A stretch of DNA of 64,000 nt from Nocardia terpenica (GCF_013186535.1 NZ_JABMCZ010000001.1:1860001-1924000); one strand, 5' to 3'. Shown: positions 39,246 to 47,260, numbered from the stretch's first letter. Made by a program: numbers and translations. Notes: a model not told the origin generated them from the sequence alone.

Positions 39246-40055
39246 TCATTGTGAGGCGAGCAACAGATGCCCCTCCCCGGTCTCCGGATGTCGCACGCGC
39301 ACCGCCCGCACCCCGAACACGGCCCCCAGAACCTCCGGCCGCAAAGCGATTTCGGGTGGCTGGAGCGGATCAGCCCCGCCGTCGTGGACCACCAGCACGC
39401 GGTCGCAGTAGCGGTCGGCGAGGGCCAGGTCGTGCAGCGCGAGGACGACCGTGCGGTCGAGGGTGCGGGCCAGCGCGAGCAGGGACAGGCGGTGGGTGAT
39501 GTCGAGATGGTTGGTGGGCTCGTCGAGCAGCAGCAGGGGAGTGGCCTGGGCCAGCGCGCGGGCCAGCAGGACGCGCTGGCGCTCGCCGCCGGACATGCGC
39601 TGCACGGGGCGATCGGCGAACCCGTCCAGATCGACCGCGTGCAGGGCATTTTCGACCGCCTGCCGCTCGGCCGGGCCGCCCGGACCCCACGGCGGCAGGT
39701 ACGGGGTGCGGCCCAGCGCCACCACCTCACCCGCCCGCAGATCCTCCGGCGGCTGCTCGCCCTGCGCGACCAGCGCCACCGACCGCGCCCGCCGCCGCGC
39801 CGAAAGCCGGTGCAGCTCCTGCCCGTTCACCAGCACCCGCCCCGCCCGCGGCGCGGCCAGACCGGCCAGGGTCCGCAGCAGCGTGGTCTTCCCGCTGCCG
39901 TTCGGCCCGACGATGCCGACGGTCTCCCCGGCCGCGACGGTGAAGTTCACCCCGGCGAGCACCGTGCGACGCCCACGCCCACAGGACAATTCGCGCACGT
40001 CCAGCGCCACGCCGCCGCCGTGCGCAGCCATCGTGTCGCCGCCGCGCTCGCTCAT
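39246..40055 (-). CDS. btuD: ABC transporter ATP-binding protein, probably cobalamin
   Basis: A 269-residue ATPase of the FecE/BtuD family. Walker A is VGPNGSGKTTLLRTLAG, the signature is RMSGGERQRVLLARALAQ, and Walker B is LLLLDEPTNHLDITH, followed by the switch His in LALHDLALADRYCD. The ATG start overlaps the permease stop (ATGA), so the two are coupled. The family also serves haem and siderophores; the riboswitch ahead of the operon favours corrinoids. Confidence 0.85.
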   Translation of the reverse strand: MSERGGDTMAAHGGGVALDVRELSCGRGRRTVLAGVNFTVAAGETVGIVGPNGSGKTTLLRTLAGLAAPRAGRVLVNGQELHRLSARRRARSVALVAQGEQPPEDLRAGEVVALGRTPYLPPWGPGGPAERQAVENALHAVDLDGFADRPVQRMSGGERQRVLLARALAQATPLLLLDEPTNHLDITHRLSLLALARTLDRTVVLALHDLALADRYCDRVLVVHDGGADPLQPPEIALRPEVLGAVFGVRAVRVRHPETGEGHLLLASQ

Positions 40056-41083
40056 GCCGCCCCGAAGCGGTAGCGGCGGCGGCCCATCAGGAGCAGGAAG
40101 ACCGGGGCACCGATCAGGCCGGTCAGCACGCCCACCGGAATCTCCGTGGGGCGCACCAGGACTCGGGCGGCGGCGTCGGCCACCACCAGGAACAGCGCGC
40201 CGCACAGGGCGCAGACCGGCAGCAGCGATCGATGGGGCGAGCCCACCAGCAGCCGGGCGGCGTGCGGCACCACCAGGCCCACGAAACCGATACCGCCCGA
40301 GACCGCCACCAGCACCCCGACCAGCACCGCGAGCCCGGCGAACAGCGCGATCCGCAACGCCCGCACCGGAACTCCCACCGAGGCCGCGGTGTCGGCGCCC
40401 AGGTTCAGCGCGTCCAGCCAGCCGCTGGCCGCCCACAGCGCCAGCACGGCGACGGCAACGACACCGGCGGGCACCGCGATTCGCGTCCAGTCCGCCCCCG
40501 CCAGGCTGCCGAGCAACCAGAACAGCACCGACTGCGCCGCCGCCGGATCGGAACTGCGGAAGATCAGATAGCTGCTCGACGCGGCGAACGCGGACCCGAG
40601 CACGGTGCCGGTGAGCACCAGCCGCAGCGGCGTGAGCCCGCCCTGCGCCACCGCGATCGCGAAAACCAGTGCCGCCGCGGCGAAGGCGCCGACCAGCGCA
40701 CCGCCCGACAGCGCCCACACGCCTGCACCGGCCAGGAACCCGGAGGTGATCACCGCCGCCGCCCCGACCCCCGCGCCGGAGGACACCCCGAGCAGATACG
40801 GATCGGCGAGCGGATTGCGCACCAGCGTCTGCATCGCCGCACCCGCCACCGCCAGCCCGGCGCCGACCACCGCGGCCAGCACCGTGCGCGGCACCCGCAG
40901 CTGCCAGACGATGGTGTCCACACCGGGCAGCTCCGCTCCCGTGCCGGTGAACCGGTGTCGTAGCACGTCGAAGACCGTTGCCGGGGCCAGGGTTTCGGCG
41001 CCGAAGCCGGTCGCCACCACCATGGCGAGCACCAGCAGGCCCCCGACGACGGCGACGGCGACCGATGTCCGGATACGGCTCAT
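40052..41083 (-). CDS. btuC: ABC transporter permease, FecCD/BtuC family
   Basis: A 343-residue permease with about ten membrane helices. Diagnostic segments are WQLRVPRTVLAAVVGAGLAV, GAAMQTLVRNPLADPYLLGV (which contacts the ATPase), SGGIGFVGLVVPHAARLLVG, and PTEIPVGVLTGLIGAPVFL. The ATG at 41083 has GGAG at a spacing of 8, preferred over an in-frame ATG at 41128 that would translate riboswitch-proximal leader. It is the first gene after the cobalamin riboswitch and so is expected to be turned off when adenosylcobalamin is plentiful. Confidence 0.87.
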   Translation of the reverse strand: MSRIRTSVAVAVVGGLLVLAMVVATGFGAETLAPATVFDVLRHRFTGTGAELPGVDTIVWQLRVPRTVLAAVVGAGLAVAGAAMQTLVRNPLADPYLLGVSSGAGVGAAAVITSGFLAGAGVWALSGGALVGAFAAAALVFAIAVAQGGLTPLRLVLTGTVLGSAFAASSSYLIFRSSDPAAAQSVLFWLLGSLAGADWTRIAVPAGVVAVAVLALWAASGWLDALNLGADTAASVGVPVRALRIALFAGLAVLVGVLVAVSGGIGFVGLVVPHAARLLVGSPHRSLLPVCALCGALFLVVADAAARVLVRPTEIPVGVLTGLIGAPVFLLLMGRRRYRFGAA

Positions 41084-41130
41084 CGGCGACACTCCATGGG
41101 CATTCGCGACCTCTTCAGAGTTCCGCACGG

Positions 41131-41246
41131 CGAGCGGGGGTCTGACTTCCTCGACACGAATGCCGAGGTCACAGTGGCGCGACCGCTCCGGATTCGCACC
41201 GGAATTCCCGCACCCGCCGAGATGACGCGCCGAACTCTACCGTCCG
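41131..41246 (-). ncRNA. Cobalamin riboswitch
   Basis: Read on the minus strand, the leader of btuC contains the core blocks of the cobalamin class in order: GGGAATTCCGGTGCGAATCC, then the B12-box segment GCGCCACTGTGACC, then GGAAGTCAGACCC. A G-rich 5' part with GGTAGAGTTCGG and CGGCGGGTGCGG matches the outer helices. The boundaries are approximate. The element lies about 50 bases before the btuC ATG, in the right place to mask the ribosome site when ligand binds. This assigns the downstream transporter to corrinoid uptake. Confidence 0.85.
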
Positions 41247-41256
41247 GTTTGTCCCG

Positions 41257-41841
41257 TCAGCGCACCCGGCTCCCCAGCAGATGCCGCACGCCGCCCAGGA
41301 ACAGTTGCAGGCCGAAGTCGAAACGCTCGGTGGCGGAGGTGTTCTCGTACAGCGGCGAGGACTCCTCCGGCAGCGCGCCCGCGGAATCCATCTGCATGCG
41401 CGACTGCTCGTCGACCGTCTCGCCGAGCACGTAGTACAGCAGCGTGTAGGCGGCCAGGTCGGCCTCCTCGCGGGTCATGCCGCCGCGAATCAGCGCCCCG
41501 GCCAGCCGCTCCCGCGCCTTGCTCGTGGTGAGCCGGGAGGCGTAGGTGGACGACACCAGCTCCGCGCCGTCGCGATAGGCGAGCAGGCACGAGCGCAGCC
41601 GATGCGCCAATTCGTCCAGCTGCGGGGACCATTCGGCGGCCACCACCGGCTCGTCCATCGGCGCGAGAATCCGGTCGGCCACCGCGCCCAGCAGCGCCTG
41701 CTTGTTCGGGAAATGCCAATACAGCGCGCCCGGTTGCACATTCAGCGAGGTCGCCAGCCGCCGCATGGTCAGATCGGCGAGCCCGTACTGATCGAGAATG
41801 GCGACGGCACCGTCGATCACATCCGTGCGATGCAACTGCAC
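41257..41841 (-). CDS. bioQ: TetR-family repressor of biotin genes
   Basis: A 194-residue TetR protein. The helix-turn-helix is LTMRRLATSLNVQPGALYWHFPNKQALL at about residues 24-51. The C-terminal part contains YTLLYYVLGETVDEQSRMQ and ends FGLQLFLGGVRHLLGSRVR. It is divergent from bioB, and the gap holds BioQ-consensus palindromes, the same arrangement as bioQ/bioB in mycobacteria and corynebacteria. A -35-like TTGAAC lies inside the palindrome for its own promoter, so autorepression is expected. Confidence 0.88.
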   Translation of the reverse strand: MQLHRTDVIDGAVAILDQYGLADLTMRRLATSLNVQPGALYWHFPNKQALLGAVADRILAPMDEPVVAAEWSPQLDELAHRLRSCLLAYRDGAELVSSTYASRLTTSKARERLAGALIRGGMTREEADLAAYTLLYYVLGETVDEQSRMQMDSAGALPEESSPLYENTSATERFDFGLQLFLGGVRHLLGSRVR

Positions 41842-41860
41842 TGTGGTGCCCTCCTGTTGT

Positions 41861-41918
41861 TTGCGTACCTCACCGTCTACGCTACCCTAGCCTGAACACC
41901 GTTCAAGAACACTGTTCA
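41861..41918. promoter_or_regulatory. Divergent bioQ/bioB promoter with double BioQ operator
   Basis: TGAACACCGTTCA (41893-41905) matches the BioQ consensus and a second, weaker copy AGAACACTGTTCA (41906-41918) follows directly. For bioB, TTGCGT (41861-41866) and TACCCT (41883-41888) have a 16-bp spacer. For bioQ, TTGAAC (41906-41901) and TAGCGT (41884-41879) also have 16 bp. The operator covers the bioB start point and the bioQ -35. Confidence 0.78.
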
Positions 41919-41954
41919 AGTTGCGCGGCCCATGCGGCCGGACGAAGGGATTTC

Positions 41955-42986
41955 GTGGCGATGACCCAGGCACCCGTGCGGACCGAGGTCGACAACGACA
42001 TTCTGGCGATCGCCCGCGAGCAGGTGCTCGAGCGCGGCGTCGGGCTCGACCGGCAGCAGACCCTCGCGGTGCTGCGCCTCGGCGACGACCGGCTCGAGGA
42101 GCTGCTCGCGCTCGCCCACGACGTGCGGATGCGGTGGTGCGGTCCCGAGGTCGAGGTCGAGGGCATCATCTCGCTCAAGACCGGCGGCTGCCCGGAGGAC
42201 TGCCACTTCTGTTCGCAGTCGGGCCTGTTCCAGTCCCCGGTGCGGGCGGCGTGGCTGGATATTCCGAGCCTGGTGGAGGCGGCCAAGCAGACCGCCAAGA
42301 CCGGCGCCACCGAGTTCTGCATCGTGGCCGCCGTGCGCGGTCCCGACCAGCGGCTGCTGGCCCAGGTCGCCGCGGGCGTGGAGGCCATCCGCAACGAGGT
42401 CGACATTCAGATCGCCTGCTCGCTGGGCATGCTCACCCAGGATCAGGTCGACCAGCTGGCCGCCATGGGCGTGCACCGCTACAACCACAATCTCGAGACC
42501 GCCAAATCGCATTTCCCGAACGTGGTCACCACGCACACCTGGGAGGAGCGCTGGGACACCCTGCGTATGGTGCGCGAGGCGGGCATGGAGGTGTGCTGCG
42601 GCGGCATCCTCGGCATGGGGGAGAGCCTGGAGCAGCGCGCCGAATTCGCCTCGCAGCTGGCCGAACTGGAGCCCGACGAGGTGCCGCTGAACTTCCTCAA
42701 CCCGCGCCCGGGCACCCCGTTCGGCGACCTCGAGGTGCTGCCCGCGTCCGAGGCGCTGAAGGCGGTGGCGGCGTTCCGGCTGGCGCTGCCGCGGACCATG
42801 CTGCGGTTCGCGGGCGGCCGCGAGATCACCCTCGGCGATCTGGGCGCGAAGAAGGGCATTCTCGGTGGCGTCAACGCCGTCATCGTCGGCAACTACCTCA
42901 CCACGCTGGGCCGTCCCGCCGAGCAGGACCTGGATCTGCTGGCCGATCTGAAGATGCCCATCAAGGCGCTCAACGAGACCCTCTGA
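41955..42986 (+). CDS. bioB: Biotin synthase
   Basis: Radical SAM enzyme that inserts sulfur into dethiobiotin. The 343-residue protein shows LKTGGCPEDCHFCSQSG, in which Cys79, Cys83 and Cys86 bind the radical SAM cluster. EFCIVAAVRGP, IACSLGMLT, YNHNLETAKSHFP and the auxiliary-cluster region EVCCGGILGMGES follow, then PLNFLNPRPGTPFGD and the Arg in RFAGGREITLGD. The GTG at 41955 or the ATG two codons later may be the start. The next gene encodes a BsaP-like helper, as in mycobacteria. Confidence 0.96.
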   Translation: MAMTQAPVRTEVDNDILAIAREQVLERGVGLDRQQTLAVLRLGDDRLEELLALAHDVRMRWCGPEVEVEGIISLKTGGCPEDCHFCSQSGLFQSPVRAAWLDIPSLVEAAKQTAKTGATEFCIVAAVRGPDQRLLAQVAAGVEAIRNEVDIQIACSLGMLTQDQVDQLAAMGVHRYNHNLETAKSHFPNVVTTHTWEERWDTLRMVREAGMEVCCGGILGMGESLEQRAEFASQLAELEPDEVPLNFLNPRPGTPFGDLEVLPASEALKAVAAFRLALPRTMLRFAGGREITLGDLGAKKGILGGVNAVIVGNYLTTLGRPAEQDLDLLADLKMPIKALNETL

Positions 42987-43023
42987 CGGCGTCGCGCCGC
43001 CGGAAATCGGTACGGTACAAACC

Positions 43024-43233
43024 ATGGAAGAGCGCTACAACCCGTTCACGGGTCAGCGGGTAGTGACGGGCCTGGCCGATCCGGTGCCCGCGGCCGCCGC
43101 CCTGGGCCTGGAACCGCCGCGCTTCTGTGAGCAGTGCGGGCGCCGCATGATCGTGCAGGTGAGCCCGGACGGCTGGTGGGCCAGGTGCTCTCGGCACGGT
43201 GTCATCGACTCCACGAGCCTGGAACATCGCTGA
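43024..43233 (+). CDS. bsaP: Biotin synthase auxiliary protein
   Basis: A 69-residue protein resembling M. tuberculosis Rv1590. It opens ERYNPFTGQ and has CEQCGRRM (Cys35, Cys38) and WWARCSRHG (Cys55, His58), a set of four possible metal or cluster ligands. From the literature as I recall it, such proteins (BsaP) support the auxiliary iron-sulfur cluster of mycobacterial biotin synthase. Here it lies 37 bp after bioB and its stop overlaps the next start (TGATG). The match is by recall and gene position, not by alignment. Confidence 0.78.
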   Translation: MEERYNPFTGQRVVTGLADPVPAAAALGLEPPRFCEQCGRRMIVQVSPDGWWARCSRHGVIDSTSLEHR

Positions 43234-43907
43234 TGGCCCATCAGCACATCGTCGAACGGGTCGTCGCCGGTCGCCGCGAACTGCGCGCGGTGCTGGCGGT
43301 GACCGCCGCCGTGCTGCTGGTCAGCATGCTCGCGGGCGGGGCGTGGGCGTTGCTCGCGCCGACCGAGAAGGTGCTGGTGGTCCGGCCGGGCTACGGCGCG
43401 CCGCTGATCGGCGAGAGCGCGCACCAGTTCGACGCGGTGGCGATCTTCGTCGGCATCGGCGCGGTCACCGGTGTGCTGAGCGCCGCCGCGGCGTGGCGGC
43501 TGCGCCGGGCGCGCGGCCCGATGCTGCAGGGCGGCCTGCTGATCGGCTCGCTGGCCGGGGCGTGGCTGATGGCCCGCGCGGGCGAGCGGATGGCCGCCTG
43601 GATGCACCCGCCGACGCCGCACGCGCCGCTGCGGTCGGTCGTCGAGCTGGCGCCGAGCGTGGCGGGTTGGCCCGCGCTGCTGGTGCAGCCGCTACTGGCC
43701 GGGCTGGTGGTGCTGGTGCTGGCCGCGGTGAGCCCGTCGGACGATCTCGGCACGGGTCTCGGTGCGCCACCGCCGGATTCGGCCGACGGCGCGCGCCCGT
43801 ACTCGTCGGATGTGACCTACGGGCCGTACGGGTCCTCGGTCTCCGGCGGCGCCGGAATGGGCCGGGTCGGACCGCTCGAGGGCGCGGAATCCGGTCCGGG
43901 ACACTGA
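43233..43907 (+). CDS. Membrane protein, DUF2567 (Rv1591-like)
   Basis: A 224-residue protein with four predicted helices (VLAVTAAVLLVSMLAGGAWAL, AIFVGIGAVTGVLSAAAAW, LLIGSLAGAWLMA, and LLVQPLLAGLVVLVLAAV). A first extracytoplasmic loop holds EKVLVVRPGYGAPLIGESAHQFD. A disordered Gly/Ser/Tyr-rich tail follows. M. tuberculosis has the same gene in the same place after bioB and the BsaP gene. The ATG overlaps the bsaP stop, so bioB-bsaP-DUF2567 is an operon. Its function is unknown, and a link to biotin is inferred only from position. Confidence 0.8.
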   Translation: MAHQHIVERVVAGRRELRAVLAVTAAVLLVSMLAGGAWALLAPTEKVLVVRPGYGAPLIGESAHQFDAVAIFVGIGAVTGVLSAAAAWRLRRARGPMLQGGLLIGSLAGAWLMARAGERMAAWMHPPTPHAPLRSVVELAPSVAGWPALLVQPLLAGLVVLVLAAVSPSDDLGTGLGAPPPDSADGARPYSSDVTYGPYGSSVSGGAGMGRVGPLEGAESGPGH

Positions 43908-43920
43908 TATTCGACGGCCG

Positions 43921-44127
43921 CTATTCGGCGACCCTGGTCCGGTAGGACCATTCGAAGACCGGGCACCGGCCCTGATCGGTCTCCTGAAACCGCTCGGTGG
44001 GGGTGAAGTGCTCGTATCCGCCGCGGCGCGACACCTTGACCTCGGCGCCCGGCGCGGTGAGCGGAACGATGCGATCGGGCAGGTCCGCGGGGCCGCCCTC
44101 CAGATAAGCGTGTACTGCTGTGCTCAT
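43921..44127 (-). CDS. DUF5988 family protein
   Basis: A 68-residue protein whose VHAYLEGGPADLPDRIV and GGYEHFTPTERF match DUF5988, a short family found mainly in Streptomyces and relatives, sometimes near secondary-metabolite genes. The ending YRTRVAE is also typical. The ATG at 44127 is preferred over an upstream in-frame codon. Nothing is known of its function. It sits head to head with the dipeptidase gene, 114 bp apart. Confidence 0.7.
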   Translation of the reverse strand: MSTAVHAYLEGGPADLPDRIVPLTAPGAEVKVSRRGGYEHFTPTERFQETDQGRCPVFEWSYRTRVAE

Positions 44128-44241
44128 GCCCCGAGTATCTCGGCCTGTGGCGGACGCCACACCGGAATCGGCGCGACACTAGTGCATTCCCGGTGTGGCG
44201 AAGACGGCGTCCCGGGTGTGCGCAGGGTATAGAACGGACTC

Positions 44242-45438
44242 GTGACCCCCGACTATCTCGATCGCGCCCGCGCCCTGCTCCGCGCCATCCCCGTGGTGGA
44301 CGGCCACAACGATCTGCCCTGGGCCATGCGCCGCCTGGCCGCCTACGACCTCGACGCCATTGATCTGGCCGCCGACCAGAGCGCCCGGCTGCACACCGAT
44401 CTCGACCGGCTGCGCGTGGGCGGCGTCGGCGCGCAGTTCTGGTCGGTGTACGTGCGCAGCGACTTCGCCGGCGACCGGGCGGTCAGCGCCACCCTGGAGC
44501 AGATCGATTTCGTGCGCGCCCTCGTCGACCGGTTCCCGGACCGGCTGCGGCTGGCGACCACCGCCGACGAGATCGAGGCCGCCCGCGCCGAGGGCCGGAT
44601 CGCCTCGCTGATGGGCGCGGAGGGCGGGCACAGCATCAACTGCTCGCTGGCCACCCTGCGCGCGCTCTACGACCTGGGCGTGCGGTACATGACGCTCACC
44701 CACAACGACAATGTGCCGTGGGCGGATTCGGCCACCGACCGACCGAAGGCCGGTGGGCTCACCGCCTTCGGGCGCGAGGTGGTGCGCGAGATGAACCGGC
44801 TCGGCATGCTGGTCGACCTGTCGCACGTCGCGCCCGACACCATGCGCGCCGCGCTCGCGGTTTCGCAAGCGCCCGTGATGTTCTCGCACTCCTCGGCGCG
44901 CGCGGTGTGCGATCACCCGCGCGACATCCCCGACGATGTGCTGGCGCAGCTGCCCGCCAACGGCGGGATCGCCATGGCGACATTCGTGCCGCAGTTCGTG
45001 CTGCCGGAAGCCATGGAATGGATGCAGGGCCTCGACGATCACCTGGAGGCCAACGGAATTCACCGGCTGGAGCGGTCGCCGGAGGCCCAGCGGCTGACCC
45101 GGGAATACGAGGCCGCCCATCCCCGCCCGCACGCCACCGTGGCCACCGTCGCCGACCATCTCGACCACATGCGCGAGGTGGCGGGCGTCGACCACATCGG
45201 GCTCGGCGGCGATTTCGACGGCATCTCGGTCGTCACCGACGGCCTCGAGGACGTGTCGAGCTATCCGAACCTGGTCGCGGAACTGCTGCGGCGCGGCTGG
45301 TCCGATGCCGATCTCGGAAAACTGACCTGGCACAACGCCGTTCGCGTCCTGCGCGACGCCGAGGCCGTCGCCCGCGACCTGCGGCGCACCCGCAAGCCGT
45401 CGATCGCGACGATCGAGCAGCTCGACGGCGTGCGCTGA
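44242..45438 (+). CDS. Membrane dipeptidase, M19 family
   Basis: A 398-residue zinc dipeptidase of the renal dipeptidase family. The metal-binding pieces are PVVDGHNDLPW (His and Asp), LMGAEGGHSI (bridging Glu), VDLSHVAPDTM (His), MFSHSSARAVCDHPRD (His), and HIGLGGDFDG (Asp). Substrates of the family include dipeptides and some beta-lactams. No signal peptide is seen, so it is cytoplasmic in this organism. The GTG start is at 44242. The convergent DedA gene ends 3 bp after it. Confidence 0.92.
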   Translation: MTPDYLDRARALLRAIPVVDGHNDLPWAMRRLAAYDLDAIDLAADQSARLHTDLDRLRVGGVGAQFWSVYVRSDFAGDRAVSATLEQIDFVRALVDRFPDRLRLATTADEIEAARAEGRIASLMGAEGGHSINCSLATLRALYDLGVRYMTLTHNDNVPWADSATDRPKAGGLTAFGREVVREMNRLGMLVDLSHVAPDTMRAALAVSQAPVMFSHSSARAVCDHPRDIPDDVLAQLPANGGIAMATFVPQFVLPEAMEWMQGLDDHLEANGIHRLERSPEAQRLTREYEAAHPRPHATVATVADHLDHMREVAGVDHIGLGGDFDGISVVTDGLEDVSSYPNLVAELLRRGWSDADLGKLTWHNAVRVLRDAEAVARDLRRTRKPSIATIEQLDGVR

Positions 45439-45441
45439 CCC

Positions 45442-46086
45442 TCAGTCGGCGTCGGCGGCGGCCTCGTACTCCGCCTCGACGGCCTTGTCGCGCCGCCGTT
45501 CCCGCAGCCGCCACACGATCAGCGCCACCACGACGATGACCGCCACCGCGATCGCCATGGACCGGCCCACGGTCTTGGCGACCGCCTCGTAGGACTGCCC
45601 GGCGACGAACCCGAGCACTACGAACGTGATGCCCCACACCACGCCGCCGACCGCGTTGAAGGTCAGGAACCGGCGGTAGGGCATCTTCGAGGTGCCCGCC
45701 AGCGCGGGCATCACGGCCCGGAAGAACGCGGTGAACCGGCCGAGGAACACCGCCCAGCCGCCGCGCCGGGCCAGGAAGTCCTGCGCCCGCTCGAGCCGCC
45801 CGCGATGGGAGTCCAGCACCGACGCCCGCAACAACCGGGTCCCGAAATGCTTGCCGACCTCGAACCCCACGCTGTCGCCCACGATCGCCGCGGCCACCAC
45901 CAGCACGATCATCGCCCACAGCTGCACATGCCCCTGACTGGCCGCCACCCCACCGATCACCGCCGCCGTCTCACCCGGAATCACGAAGCCGATGAAGATG
46001 GCATCCTCGGCGAACACCAACAGCGTGACCACCAGATATACCCACACCGGGGCAATACCGAGAATCCGGTGCAACAGCGAGTCCAT
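45442..46086 (-). CDS. DedA-family membrane protein
   Basis: A 214-residue protein with about five membrane segments. The family signature is in FVIPGETAAVIGGVAAS, GDSVGFEVGKHFG, and FLGRFTAFFRAVMPALAGTSKMPYRRFL. DedA proteins are undecaprenyl-phosphate or lipid flippases linked to envelope homeostasis. The C-terminal tail is highly charged (RLRERRRDKAVEAEYEAAADAD). The ATG at 46086 is used. A far longer upstream frame only translates the tandem array and antisense DNA. It ends beside the dipeptidase gene, and 119 bp upstream begins a hairpin-element cluster. Confidence 0.9.
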   Translation of the reverse strand: MDSLLHRILGIAPVWVYLVVTLLVFAEDAIFIGFVIPGETAAVIGGVAASQGHVQLWAMIVLVVAAAIVGDSVGFEVGKHFGTRLLRASVLDSHRGRLERAQDFLARRGGWAVFLGRFTAFFRAVMPALAGTSKMPYRRFLTFNAVGGVVWGITFVVLGFVAGQSYEAVAKTVGRSMAIAVAVIVVVALIVWRLRERRRDKAVEAEYEAAADAD

Positions 46087-46193
46087 GACCGCCACGGTAC
46101 CGACTTCGCACCGGCAGGCGCGTGACCGTCCCGGTGTCGACCGTCCCACCATCCGCCGTGCGTCGTCCCGCCTTCCGGCGTCGTCGTTCATGT

Positions 46194-46468
46194 CATCCCG
46201 GCACGTCATCCCGGCACGCTTTTGGCCGGGATCCCAGGAGATTCCGGCCAAAAGCATGCCGGAATGACGGGGGCGGAGCATGCCGGGATGACGGGGGCGG
46301 AGCATGCCGGGATGACGGGGGCGGAGCATGCCGGGATGACGGGGGCGGAGCATGCCGGGATGACGGGGGCGGAGCATGCCGGGATGACGGGGACGGAGCA
46401 TGCCGGAATGACGGGGGCGGAGCATGCCGGAATGACGGGGACGAAGCATGCCGGAATGGCGGGGAACG
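46194..46468. repeat. Hairpin element (copy 9, inverted pair) with 24-bp tandem array
   Basis: A half copy (46194-46205), a full forward element (46207-46233) and an inverted element (46240-46265) are followed by nine copies of a 24-bp unit, AGCATGCCGGGATGACGGGG plus four bases, at exact 24-bp steps from 46253 to about 46468. The first unit is made by the right arm of the inverted element itself. The block fills most of the 392 bp between the DedA and nrtR genes. Confidence 0.92.
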
Positions 46469-46478
46469 AACGCCGGAC

Positions 46479-47237
46479 TCAGGTCGGGGGGCGGAGGGCG
46501 GCGAACTCGTCGGTGACGCGGATGGTGTTGTCGCTGAAGCGGTAGACGGCGGCGGGGCGGCCGCCGGCGCGGCCGGGGGCGGCGGTGGCGCCGGTCGGGG
46601 TGATCACCTTGCGGCGGCTCAGGACTCGTTGCAGGTTGGTGGTGTCCACGTCGTAACCGAGTGCGGCGCAGTAGATGTCGCGCAGGGTCGACATGGTGAA
46701 GCGGGCCGGGGCCAGGGCGAAGGCGATATTGGTGTAGGACAGCTTGGCGGCCAGGCGGGTTCGCGCGTGGTGCACGACGGTGCCGTGGTCGAAGGACATG
46801 TTCGGCAGCGCCGACACCGGATGCCAGCGGGTGTCGGCGGGCAGCTGCGGGTCGGCGGTCATCGGCACCAGGCCGAGGTAGGCCGAGGCGATCCGGCGCG
46901 GGCCGGGCACCCGGTGCGGGTCGCTGAACACCGACAGCTGCTCCAGATGCCACAGCTCGCGCACGTCCACCTTCTCCGCGAGCTGGCGGCGCGCCGACAC
47001 GTCGAGATCCTCGTCGTCGCGCAGCCGCCCCCCGGGCAGCGACCAGGTCCCGGTCTGCGGGTCCATCGCCCGCTGCCACAGCAGCACCGCCAGCTCCGTG
47101 TGCCGCCCGGCCGATCGCGGGGACGAGTTCGGATCGACCGGTTGGCTTGGGCTGTGACCTGCGGTGATGGCGTCCGGGAAGCGGCGAACCTGGAACACCG
47201 CGGTGAGCGATTCGTGAATGGTGCTACTATGGGCCAC
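46479..47237 (-). CDS. nrtR: NrtR-type Nudix-related repressor of NAD synthesis
   Basis: A 252-residue protein with an N-terminal Nudix fold and a C-terminal winged helix (TMSTLRDIYCAALGYDVDTTNLQRVLSRRKV region, about 165-225). The Nudix box GGRLRDDEDLDVSARRQL departs from the consensus: RE is RQ, EE is EK and the late Gly is Asp. It is thus probably a sensor, not a hydrolase, as in other NrtR proteins. It is divergent from nadA. The GTG at 47237 touches the operator palindrome, and a TATAAT -10 lies 7 bases upstream, so the mRNA is probably leaderless. Confidence 0.85.
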   Translation of the reverse strand: MAHSSTIHESLTAVFQVRRFPDAITAGHSPSQPVDPNSSPRSAGRHTELAVLLWQRAMDPQTGTWSLPGGRLRDDEDLDVSARRQLAEKVDVRELWHLEQLSVFSDPHRVPGPRRIASAYLGLVPMTADPQLPADTRWHPVSALPNMSFDHGTVVHHARTRLAAKLSYTNIAFALAPARFTMSTLRDIYCAALGYDVDTTNLQRVLSRRKVITPTGATAAPGRAGGRPAAVYRFSDNTIRVTDEFAALRPPT

Positions 47238-47260
47238 GTTTTCGATTATAAGTCGAAAAC
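47238..47260. promoter_or_regulatory. NrtR operator and overlapping divergent promoters
   Basis: GTTTTCGA (47238-47245) and TCGAAAAC (47253-47260) are perfect inverted arms with a 7-base centre. The centre carries TATAAT on the minus strand (47250-47245) and TATAAG on the plus strand (47247-47252), the -10 boxes for nrtR and nadA. A bound repressor would shut both. Confidence 0.82.

Noticed and set aside
46222..46545. Open frame encoding HAGMTGAE repeats
   Set aside because: It is the 24-bp tandem array read through in frame, ending antisense to nrtR. There is no ribosome site and no domain.
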